Below are positions 54,463-64,000 of a DNA stretch of 64,000 nucleotides, one piece after another. The position numbers were made by a program, and so were the translations under genes. The number at the start of each line of letters is the position of its first letter. Within the stretch, counting starts at the first letter, position 1. A model generated the notes under the pieces. It ran no database searches. It saw only the letters and a program-made list of their open reading frames with translations, and was not told the DNA's origin. This DNA comes from Tilletiopsis washingtonensis (Eukaryota > Basidiomycota > Exobasidiomycetes > Entylomatales), in assembly GCF_003144115.1 (NCBI RefSeq), contig NW_020312019.1, positions 62,001 to 126,000 on the forward strand, written 5' to 3'.

Positions 54463-56596
54463 ATGGCAGCCCACAGCGCCGTCTTTCCGGCGCCAGCATC
54501 ATCGTCGGAAGACTTCGTCTCCTATCAGCTGGCCTCGACACCGCAGCCGCAGGCCGCACGCCCGCTCGCCGCCGCTTTTCGGCCAGCTGCGCTCGCGTCC
54601 GATGCCGCCCACTTCGGCTACCGCGAGGCACGCGCCCGCAGCGGCGATGCCAGGCTCGTGCCGGCGCTCGGCAACGATGCGGGGTGGGCTGCATATGCGG
54701 GAGCGCAGCAGGGAAGTGTATGGGCCGTGCAGGCGGGTCAGGTGAGCAGCGTGCTGTCCAAGTGGTCGGCTCGAGGCTGACGCTGCGGCACAGACGAGCG
54801 GAGCAGAGCCGATGCTCCTAGGCAGACTTGCGCCACCAGCTCGCCGGGAGCAAGGGCATACGACATTGCTCAGCACAGGCTCAGCATCTTGGCTTGCATG
54901 CAGCGGCAGCACGTCCATCTCGCTGCTGCACCTGCCGACCGCAGGCATCCCCACGCGCTCCTGGCGCGTCTCTCTTCCTGCGTCCTCAGACGAAGAGTCG
55001 ACGGGCCCTCTGGCCATCGTGGCCCAAGCGCCGCTAGACGGCTCAAGCCACATCCAAGTCCTGGCGCGAAGAGCGAGGCGCGTGCCTGCGAGCGGTGCAC
55101 TGCGAGCACGTACCGTCTTCGATGTGCTGCTGCTGCGTCTGCCCATGGACGGCAACACGCCAAAGTACAACGTCGAAGTCGTACCGGCATGGACCGTGCA
55201 GGCAGAAGAGCCGCCATACTGGGTGCATCTAGATCCTCGCGGCCAGCGGCATCTGCTCCTCGCCGAGTCGGGCGTCACACTGCCGCAGCCGTCTGAAGCC
55301 ACGCCGACAGCCGGTTCCAGCGCCAGCGCACTGCCGGCCGCGCCCGCAGAGCGGCCACGCGAGTTCGAGGCACCCAGCAGACGCCGCCCGCCGCCGTATG
55401 TCTGGGCACAGACCTCAGACACGCTCACAATGGCATTCACGCTGCCGTCAGAGCTCGCGCTCAAGGCCGTGCGTGTGCACTTCTCGCGGCGAGGACTGTC
55501 CGCGACGCTGAGCCCATCAGCTCTGCCAGGCGAGGCACGCATCCAGGAGCTGCCAGACGGCCAGGACCCTGGACCAAGCGAGGAGCTCTCGCATGCGCAG
55601 TCAACAGTGAACGCATTGCAGGGCGGCAAGTACATGAACCGGCGGCTGTGGGGCGACATCGACGTCAACGGCAGCGTGTGGACCTTTGAGCGCGTCGCCT
55701 CGAGCAGCGGCGAGACGGGTCTGCTCTCGATCCACCTCGAAAAGGCACATGCTGGCACACGCTGGCCGCAGATCTTCGGCGTCAAGCCGGCGCCCGTCAG
55801 CATTGCCGATGGCCCGCCAGACGCGGAGCGCATGGATGCCGAAGAGGACGAGGACGAGGAAGTGCCCGAGACGATGGATCCTACGCAGCTGCTGGCACAG
55901 CTCGAGGGCCTCGAGAAGTACACGGAGCCGTCAAAGGAGGCCGATGCGCTCAGTGCTACCTGGGGCGGCGTGCCGGCGTCGGCGCCGCTCGGCACTGAGC
56001 GGACCAGCCTGCTGCAAGACGGCCTCGAGGACGAAGACGCCGACGTCGGCCGACCTGCGCGATTGACTGCCGTCATCGAGCAGGACGGCAAGGTCACGCT
56101 CAAGGAGCAGATCTCCAACGCCGACGACCGCGTGCTCGCTGTAGCGCTGCCTTCTGCGCTACCAAGCGAGGCGCTCGTCGTCAGAGCCGAGCTGGATGGC
56201 AACGTCTTCGACCCGCCCGCCGGCAGCTCCAGCGCATGGAAGCCATCGCTCGCGTTCCCAGCTCTGGCGTTCGTGCTGGCTTCCAAGCGTGACGCCCACC
56301 GCGTCTTCCTCGCGCTTTCGCCGAGGCGCGATGTCGGCCACGTCCTGGCCTTTGAGGGCGCGCCGAACGTCGGCAGTGGCGGTCCACCACCCGGCGCCGG
56401 CAACCTCTTCGTCTACGCCACTCCCGCTACACCGAGCGCGCCGCACGCGCAGAGCAAAGTCGTGCGGCTGGGCAGCGACAGCGCGACCGGCGGCAGCGGC
56501 GCCCTCGTCGGCGTCGCTGCCGTGGCGTGCGGCGAGCGGCGCACACTTATGTGTCTCTGCGAGCATCAGCTGCTGCTGCTCGACGACCTCCTCTGA
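54463..56596 (+). CDS. NudC domain-containing protein 1 (NUDCD1/CML66 type)
   Basis: Two exons (54463-54741 and 54794-56596) give 693 residues. The N-terminal beta-propeller-like part includes LLLRLPMDGNTPKYNVEVVPAWTVQAEEPPYWVHLDPRGQRHLLLAESG. The central CS/NudC domain shows PPPYVWAQTSDTLTMAFTLP, VRVHFSRRGLSATL, RRLWGDIDVNGSVWTFE and LLSIHLEKAHAGTRWPQIF, the classic order. An acidic linker with EVPETMDPTQLLAQLEGLEKYT follows. The C-terminal part has RLTAVIEQDGKVTLKEQI and a last propeller-like stretch. The family acts as an Hsp90-linked co-chaperone for WD40 proteins. The gene appears intact. Confidence 0.85.
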
Positions 56597-56632
56597 TCAC
56601 CAATATGTGGAGCGAACGCGTCTGATTGCAAG
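56597..56632. other. Very short convergent spacer
   Basis: Only 36 nt separate the stop codons of the NudC-domain gene and the PalI-family gene, so their 3' UTRs must overlap. Confidence 0.8.
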
Positions 56633-58653
56633 CTAGCGCTTCTCCTGTGGATATCCCGAGCTGCCGTGTCCCTGCTGGTCGTGCCAGTCATACCCCGGCG
56701 GCGCCGCTGCTGATGAGCTGCCCTCGCCGTACCCGCCGCTGCTCTCCGCATAGTACGCCTGCTCCTCGCCGCCGTACGCATAGCCATCCTGCTCGGCGTC
56801 GTGGTAGGCAGAGCTCTGCTGCGCGTGGTGGCCGTACTGCTGCTGCTGCTGGTGCTGCGACGTCTGCTGGTTGTGCTGCGAGAGATGCCGCGCAAACGCC
56901 GAGTTGACGGCCGCGTTGTGCGCATCCTCGTGCGGCGACGTTGGCGAGCGCAGCTGCTCCTCGTCGCGCGAGCGTGCCGCGGCGCCGGCCTGCAGCACTG
57001 CCAGACCAAAGCCGTCGTCTGCCGTTGGCTGACGCCGTGACTCTGCGTCGCCGATCGGCACAGTAGGCAGTCGGCGCGAGCCGCCGCCAGGCGCAACCTG
57101 AGACGGAGCCCGCTGCGCGCCGCCTGCGGCGCCGTACGCGTCCATCGTCTGGCTGGGGCTCATGGCGTGTCCGTACGCGCTGCTCGGGTCCGCACCATGG
57201 CCGTACGCGCTGCCGCCCTGTACGCCATGGCCGTACGCCGAGCCGCCCTGGTTGGCGTAGCTGACCGTGCTGCCCGAGCGCTGCGGGACGGGCATGCCAA
57301 ACGTGCCCTCTGTCGGGTGCCCGTAGGCCGAGGACTGCTGCTGGTGGTAGCCGCTGTCGGCCGTCGGCTGCCGCCGCGGCGAGTCGTACGCAGCGTAGCC
57401 GGCAGCTGCGCCAGCGCCAGCGCCGACAGCAGCCATGGTGGCCGGTGTGCCGAAGCCGCTGCCCGTGCCGTCGCGGTAGGGCTGCGGGCCGACGCCCGGC
57501 GTGTACACAGCATCGTGCGACACGGTTGAGGCTGCGCGGCCCGGAGCATGCGCACCGTAGCCCGCCATGCCCGACGATGGCTGACTGGGCCCTCGGCGAT
57601 GTCCGGGCCCCACGCCAGCGGCATAGCTCGTCACCGGAGAGTTGTCGTACTGGCCCTGCTGGGGGTGCACAGCGTACGGGTCGTGGTGCGCCTCCTGGCC
57701 GTACGGCGCGTAGTTCTGCTGGCTGTGGTCGTAGTAGTCGTGGCGCAGCGGTGTCTGCTCCTCATTTCCCGGCAGGCGCTCGACGTGCTCCGTCTCGTAG
57801 ACGGCAAATTTGGGCAGGTCGGCCTCGCCGCCGTTCTTGCGGCGTCGCTCGGCCTCGATAGCATCCATGCGCATGCGCTCGCCATACTGATCGCCGACGA
57901 AGCCGCCGTTGCCCGCAGGCTGGCCGTAGCTGTCCTTGAGCTTCTTCTCGCGACGGCCACCGCCGCCGCCGCAGCACGAGCCGCAGGAGAAGGCGCACGT
58001 CGAGACGAAGAGCAGCACGGCCGCTGCGAGCGTGAGCCACACTGCAGATGCGCAGAATTAGCCCTGTCATACGCAGGCCGCTGTGGATGTACTCACGCGC
58101 TGCTCCGAGCGTCGCAGTGCCGCCCTCGCTCTCGATGCGCTTCTTTGCGATGATGAAGAGCGCGCAGTCCAGGCCGAATGCCAGAATCGCCAGCGAGCTG
58201 GCCAGGCCGGCCATGACGCCCGTGCAGCAGGCGCGGCCGTTTGTGCAGTGGCTGATCAGGCCCATGATGAGCACAGCGACGGCTGCGCCGAGCGCCACGG
58301 GGTGCAGCACCAGCGTGTACGTCAGGCCCTTGATGATCGTGTTGGACCAGTTGGCCGGCACGAGGTTCGGCACGCCGAGCAGCGTCGAGGCGCCGTCTGG
58401 AGCGCCAGGCGTCAGCAGCCGGAGAGCTGGCCCTCTGCGCACTTCACTCACCCAGGTCATAGCCGAGCGTCACCGGCGAGCAGGTGCCGCCGGCGCAGTA
58501 GCCCAGGCAGCCCAGGCGCACGACGCGGTTCGAGTTAGCGGCGCTGGCTTGCAGGAAGCTGAAGTTCTTGATGATGGGCGTCGAGATGGTGGCTAGCAGC
58601 AGGCAGACAGACGCCGCCAGCACCAGCACCGTGCCGGGAGTCGCAGCGCGCAT
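56633..58653 (-). CDS. Rim9/PalI-family membrane protein (pH response / SUR7 superfamily)
   Basis: PalI/Rim9 proteins help the plasma-membrane pH sensor of the Rim pathway. Three exons (58452-58653, 58097-58396, 56633-58041) give 636 residues. The first membrane helix is VLVLAASVCLLLATISTPI, then the conserved extracellular GCLGYCAGGTCS block, and three more helices (LVLHPVALGAAVAVLIMGLI, VMAGLASSLAILAFGLDCALF, LTLAAAVLLFVSTCAFSC) ending in CGSCCGGGGG. The long cytoplasmic tail is Gly/Tyr/Ser/Gln-rich, with repeated SAYGH-type units (five near 57170-57340) and a poly-Gln block. The four-helix layout and tail match fungal PalI. Confidence 0.88.
57165..57345 (-). repeat. SAYGH-type tandem repeats in the PalI tail
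   Basis: Within the coding sequence, GSAYGHG occurs twice, SSAYGHA once and SSAYGHP once, spaced by 10-30 residues. This is a low-complexity tail likely to vary between strains. Confidence 0.75.
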
Positions 58654-59648
58654 CGCGACAGAGAGCGAGAGACAGCAGAGAGCCTAGGATGCCGAGCTGA
58701 CCCCGCAAATGCGCGGCGCAGGACTCGGGACGCGCAGAGGGCGCGTGCGAATGCGGGGTGCGCGGGACGGCGCAGACGCGCAGGTGGCGCGCAATAGGCG
58801 CAGCGAGAAAAGATGGGAGCGGCGAGCCTGCAGCAGCGAGTCGAGGAGGCGGGATGTGGACGAGGAGATGGTGAGCGGGAAGCAGGCCAGGGGAGAGGGC
58901 AGCCGGCCGCTGGATGTTGGCGCGGGGCGTGAGCGGTCGCGGCGGCGTGGCGGCGGCACCGCTCGGCGCCTTGGCTGCAGGCGTGCCGCTTGTCCTGCCG
59001 CGGCCCGCCTCCTCTCGGCGCACGCTCGCCCGGCACAGGAGCTGTCGCCGGCTCCGCCTGCACCGCTCCTGAGCAGCGTTGCCCCGCGTCATCAAGCCTG
59101 GCGCCCTCGCCGCCTCACAGCCACAAGCCCACGAGGCCATGCAGGCACCGCAGCAGGAGGCGTGGCGGTGCCGCACTGATCCGCCCGCAACCGAGCAAAG
59201 GGCAGCAAATGGAAAAGGAAGCGGCCGCAGCCGGCGCCGGCGCCGTCGAAGAGTGCATCTGCACCCTGCAGCTGGCTGCGGATCTCCGGCAAACAGCCAT
59301 GCTGCGCCCGGAGCACAAGCAACGTATCGCTGGGCTTGGAGCAGCGCGGAGGACATGCGGACGAGTGCGAGCGCGAGGCTGTGTTGCAGAGCATCACGCG
59401 CGTGCCCCTCGGCGTCGACGCGCCCCTCTCTCTGCACGCTTGGGCAAAGCAATGGCATTTCGGACGATGATATGTGAGGCAAATGCAGGTGAAGGGGGAC
59501 ACGTCGGCGTGTGTGATTAGGACGGACGGCCTGGCAGTCCACGGCAAATGCAGCGCGGAAGCATGAGAGCGGGCGGCGGCAGATGCAGACACGGCGATGA
59601 TGTGCGAGGAGGGGAGCCGGAGAGGGGATGCAGGGATGGGGAGGCCGC
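58654..59648. other. Intergenic region between KOG1 and the PalI-family gene
   Basis: About 1 kb holding the KOG1 3' UTR and the PalI-gene promoter. No gene-like frame and no TATA box. Confidence 0.5.
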
Positions 59649-62600
59649 TCAGAAGCCAAACAGACTGCGCGGGCGGCCCTCGGGTGGCCCGTTGCTCGGC
59701 AGCGCGCCGGACACGTCGATGTACTCGGGTATCTTGCGCTCGTCGTCGTCCTGCTGCGGCGCCAAGTCCGGCTTGGGCGGCGGGCAGCGCACGACGCCAA
59801 TCGTGCCGGCGGCGTCGGGGCTGGCGTACGCCAGCACGTGGTTGTGCGGGTGGAACGTCAGCGCACCGAACGCCGGCGTGAAGGCAGAGGGTGCACGTGC
59901 GATGCCCGACGAGATCGACGGCCCGCCGACCCCCGGGAGCGACGAGGTGCCCGCGCCAAAGTTGCGCACCAGCGGCGAGGAGCGCATGTTGGGCGCCAGC
60001 GAGTCGAGGTGCGACAGGATGATCTGGTGCGGTGCGATGCCGGAGCGCGTCGAGCGCGGATGCGAGGCACTGGGGGCGAGGGTCAGCAGACGAGAGAGGC
60101 ATCAAGCAGACCCCACTTACGCAGCAAACACCTGGGCCCGCTCGTGCACGGCGACGCACGACAGCTTGCCGCCGAGCGCGCCCGAGATGTTGGCGCGCGA
60201 GATCGACGAGCGCCCGCGGATGTCCCATAGCCGCACCTCGCCGTCGACGCTGCGAGAAGAAGGGCATCAGTGGCGAGGCCTTCGGACATATGCGATCGTT
60301 GCTCACCTGGCCGAGAGCAGCTCGCGATTGCCGCGCCGCTGCAGGTGCACGTTCTGCACCCACGTCGAGTGCTCCGTCCACAGGCGCACCAGGCTCGCCT
60401 CGGGCGGATTGCGGCGGTCGTACACGCCCACGGTGCCGTCCGAGAAGCCGGCGACAAAGATGTGGCCCACGTCGTACTCGGACGTCAGGCTGGTGACGCT
60501 GCTCCCCTGATGCGTCGGAATGTCGCACACGCACAGCTCGCGGTGCGCATCCCACACGCGCACCACGCCGCTGTCGCCCGCAGCCAGCAGGTGCCCGGTG
60601 ACCTGCTGCCAGTCGACGATCAGGCCGGCCGGACGCTTCGTGCGTGCCAGGTCTGGCAGCGCACGGAACGTGCTGACGAGCTTGGGGCCAGAGCCAGCCA
60701 CGTGCGTAGGGCTCTCGTCGTAGTTGCTGTACAGGCGCACGTCACCCTCAGCCGAGCCGATGAGCAGCAGCGCGTCGACGTCCTCATTGACGAAAGCGGC
60801 GGAAGTCACGTTCGTCTTCTCGGGGTTGCCGTTGCGGAAGCGCGAGAGCAGCCGCTGCCGCTCCCAGTCCCACACGCTGATCGTGTCCTGCTCGCTCGCG
60901 GTGACGAGGTGCGACTCGAATTGGTGCATGAGCATCAGGTACGGCGGAGCGCCATTCTTGATCGTGCCGATGTTGTCCGTCCACGGCGTCGAGCCCGCAT
61001 GGTCGGTGTGCGCCTGCGACTCGCTCACGAGGCGCTCGTTGCGCTGCCGCTTCCACGTCTGCACGTTGTACTTGACGCTGCCCGGCTCCTCGGCCTCGGC
61101 CGACTTCATCTGCGGCTCCGTGTAGTACTCGGCGCACCACGAGAAGAGGCGGCTCTTCAGCGGCAGGACCTCGCGCAGACCGACGTTGCCGCCTGGGCTG
61201 CTCGCTGCGCTCGAAACAGAAGAGTGGTTGCCGTCGCGCGTCGACGTGCGGGTCATCGACGGGCTTGCCATCGGCGTGTTGCCGGCAGATGAGGCCGCTA
61301 GTCCGGCGGCCCCCGGAGGCACGCCAGCAGCGGCAAGCTCGGCGCCCAATGCGGCCCGGTCTTTGAAGCGCTGCAGATCAGCAGCGACGAGGTTCGCCAG
61401 CGCCGCAACAGCCTTGGCGTCGTCCTTCTCAGGCGCGCCGGTCATCTGTGGCGGCGCGAGGGCTGCGCTGCTCGGCGTGGGATGGCGCTCTGCCAGCGGC
61501 GAACTGATCGTGCCACCAGGCGTGGTGCTGCCGCTCGTGTTGCCGCGGCGCGCCTGCATGCGCGCGATCGCGGCAAGACTCTCGGCGCTGGACGAGCGGT
61601 GCGCTGCTGCGACGAGCGCTGCGGTCGAGCTCGAGGTCGGCAGCGTCGCGCTGGGGCTGCGCGGTGTCTCTGGCGTCGTCGGCGTCGTCGAGCGGCGCGC
61701 GTGAGCGTACGGCGAGACGTACTGCGCCAGGTTGAACGAGGGCGCAGGCACGCGCGCGGCAAGCGCAGGCGTGGCGCTGCCGGAGTGCTGCGCCGAGCCG
61801 GCGGCGCTGCCGGGGCTGCGAATTCCACTGTCTTCGTCTGGCGAGCCCACGGGCGAAGACGGCCGCGAGTAGCCCAGCGTGGCGATCGCCTTGACTGTCT
61901 GCGCCAGACTGGGGGCCCTCCGGGCCGCTGGCCGACCAGGGCTGCGCAGACTGCTGTAGCCGTTGCTGTTCAGCGTGGTGGCAGCCGTCGACGAGGCGCC
62001 AAACGTGAACGCATGGCCTGCAATGTCCTGCGACGCCCGGCGCGGCGTGTACGAGAAGTAGCCCTCGGCGCCGAGGTTCGTCGCCTTGGGCGTGACGAGA
62101 CGATGCGTGGCGTCGCCGGCGCCGGCGCCGAAGCGCAGCGTCGTGTTCTCGGCGATGCGGCCCACGCCGCTCTCCCGCATGAGCGCCACGATGTAGTCGA
62201 GGATCGTGCACGTCAGGCTGGCGACCTCCGGGTACGCGTCTGCGCTGAGATCGAGCAGCGCCGTGAAGATGGTCGAGCAGGCGGCGATGTTCGCCTCGTC
62301 GGCCTCCTCCAGCTTGTACTCGGCGGGCAGGCGCTCGATGATGCGCCGGATGACCGCATCGTCCTCGTCCTGCTCTTCTTGCGCGTCGTAGCTCTGCGTC
62401 GTTCGCGAGCCGGTCGACCGCGTGCGTGCCCTCCGGGAATGCCGCCGGTCCTCGCGCTCGTAGTACAGGTAGGCTGCCACCACGAAGAAGCCCTGGTACT
62501 CGCGAATGAGCGGGCTGAGAGCCACGACGAGCTCCTTGCGGACCATCGGGCTGCAATCGCCGCGCGTCACCAGCATGGTGACGGCGATGTTGACCTCGAG

Positions 62601-64000
62601 CGACCGCTGATCCGCCGGCGACAGGCCGGTGGCAGTGCCCGTGCCGAGGCATCGCGCCCGCTGCCCGCCAGTGTGCTTGGCCGCCGGCGAGGTCGTCAGC
62701 GGGTCGAGCGGGTCGAAGCTCGAGCCGCTGGCGCCCAGCAGGGTGCCGAGGGCATACAGCACTGCCGCGCGCACCTCGGGCGAGGCGTCGGCGAGCATCA
62801 TGCACAGCTTGCCCTGCGCATCCTTCGACAGGCCGCGCGCCTTGCCGGCCGCGCTCTCGTCCCAGAGCTGCGCCAGGCACAGCGCGCTCCACTGCCGCAG
62901 CAGGAAGTCTTCGTCCTCCAGGTGCTCGAGGCACGAGTCCATCGCGTCCGTCTCCAGCGCGGCTGCCTGCCCTGCCGGAAAGTCCTGGCAGAAGATGGCG
63001 AGGATGAAGGCACACATGGCGCGGTGCTCCGACACGTTGGGGATGGGCAGCGCGTTGCCGTTGCCCGCAACGCCTGCCGCAGCCGCGTTGGCAGAAGTCG
63101 AAGGCGAGAAGGGGCTAAGTACGCCGGCAAAGTAGACGAAGCCCGAGTCGCGCAGCAGGTCGTTCTGGCAGCTGCGGTCGACGGCCAGTATCCGCGCCCA
63201 GATGTAGATCAGCACCGGCTTGAGGTCGGCCGCGGGCGACTGCAGCAGCTTGAGCACGTAGGGAAAAATGCCGATGCTGAGCGCCAGATTGACGGCCCAT
63301 GGCCCGAGGTCGAGGAACTGTGAGAGGAGGATCAAGGCCCGCAGCCGGTGCACCTGCGAAAGCAGCACCTGCAGGACGATCGGCAGCTGATCTGGCGGAT
63401 CCCGCTGTGGCCGCGCTGTCGCCTCATCCTCCTCATCCACCGTGCCCGCAGCAGATGATGCACTGGACCCGGCGTGTGGGATGCCCGTGACGCCGTGCCG
63501 AATCGCGAGCGACGTGGCGTCGACGCGCCTCCGCCGTCCCTTGCGGCTGACGCCGCCTTGCGACAGCCACACCTCAAATGCCTTCAGCTGCTCGCTGAAG
63601 AACGACGAGTGCCGGTACTCAAAGGCGGCGAGGTGCGGCGGCACGGGCGGGCCGCCGTTCGCCGCGTCGGCCTGCGCCTTCTCCTTCTCCAGCAGCGTCG
63701 GCAGTTGCGCCAAACACTGGTCGACGGCCAGGTCCCAGCTGTCCCACAGCGGGTGGTTGTGCGTCGGCGGCAGCTTCGGGTGGCTCATCGGCGTGCAGTG
63801 GTAGAAGCGCATGATGCGCTCGGCCAGCAGGAAGTTGCGCAGCAGCGCCGCGACCATGAGGTCGTCGCGGAACAGGCGCCGGAAGATGGCGCGCGGCAGC
63901 ACCGTCCACGCAATCGTGTCGGTGATGGCCGTGAAGATCCAGTTCAGCTCGCCGAGTGGCGTGCGGCGGTCCTGCAGCCGCCCGGGGATGTTCATCACCA
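59649..64000 (-). CDS. KOG1: Kog1/raptor, scaffold subunit of TORC1 (5' end beyond the window)
   Basis: Kog1 binds Tor kinase and presents substrates such as Sch9. One large exon runs from the window edge to about 60309, followed by two short exons ending at 59649. The visible start, with IPGRLQDRRTPLGELNWIF, TAITDTIAW and FRRLFRDDLMVAALLRNFLLAERIMR, follows the raptor CASPase-like domain. HEAT-type helices come next (DLGPWAVNLALSIGIFPYVLKLLQSP, VRAAVLYALGTLLG). A long Ser/Pro-rich insert (about 61300-62000) precedes the C-terminal WD40 propeller (QDTISVWDWERQRLLSRFRNGN, NEDVDALLLIGSAEGDVRLY, GDSGVVRVWDAHRE, GFSDGTVGVYDRRNP, GEVRLWDIRG, FGALTFHPHNHVLAYASPD), ending SLFGF. No break seen. Confidence 0.96.

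Noticed and set aside
1-64000. tRNA genes, transposons or virus-derived elements
   Set aside because: No GGTTCGA-type B box with a matching A box, no transposase, reverse transcriptase or capsid-like frame, and no long terminal or inverted repeats were seen.

Overview
The window is nuclear DNA of a GC-rich, intron-bearing fungus. I place it in Basidiomycota, probably Ustilaginomycotina, but this is inference from gene style and not a marker test. The support is: very high GC; many short introns of about 50 nt (donor GTGAGT, branch CTGAC, acceptor CAG or TAG); a Fcp1, Rav1, Kog1 and Sch9 gene set of fungal type; and a run of Ns (14420-15317) showing a scaffolded assembly. All exon borders below were read by hand from splice motifs and protein logic.

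Layout. 1-9541 (+): the 3' part of a bZIP/DUF3425-type regulator, then a 2002-residue disordered acidic protein with degenerate internal repeats. 9662-14063: divergent NPL4 (-) and ribosomal protein L35 (+), both with an intron directly after the ATG. 14064-19333: an assembly gap that cuts SURF1 (-), whose promoter is shared with the complex I 51-kDa subunit (+). 19777-23954 (-): Fcp1 CTD phosphatase and a CipC-like protein. 23955-26307: a long gene-free stretch before a TATA-driven orphan gene (26308-27336). 27337-28653: a non-coding zone with six tandem intron-like units, the most unusual object here. 28654-33305 (-): Rav1 of the RAVE complex. 34204-36715 (+): a Zn2Cys6 regulator. 36984-38066 (-): exosome subunit Csl4. 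38873-41677 (+): C2-domain AGC kinase Sch9. 42328-44168 (+): a tandem pair of small paralogous orphan genes. 44169-47452: gene-free. 47453-50176 (+): a 16-exon sugar transporter with micro-exons. 51011-53139 (+): carnitine acetyltransferase with both mitochondrial and peroxisomal signals. 53274-54239 (-): an orphan sharing a promoter with a NudC-domain protein (54463-56596, +). 56633-58653 (-): Rim9/PalI-family protein. 59649-64000 (-): Kog1/raptor, running off the window.

The genes do not form a pathway cluster. They are a mostly housekeeping set arranged as divergent and convergent pairs with short shared promoters. Functional links exist (Kog1 and Sch9 both act in TORC1 signalling; SURF1 and the 51-kDa subunit both serve respiration), but only the SURF1/complex I pair is physically coupled. 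I saw no tRNA, rRNA, transposon, retroelement or CRISPR array.
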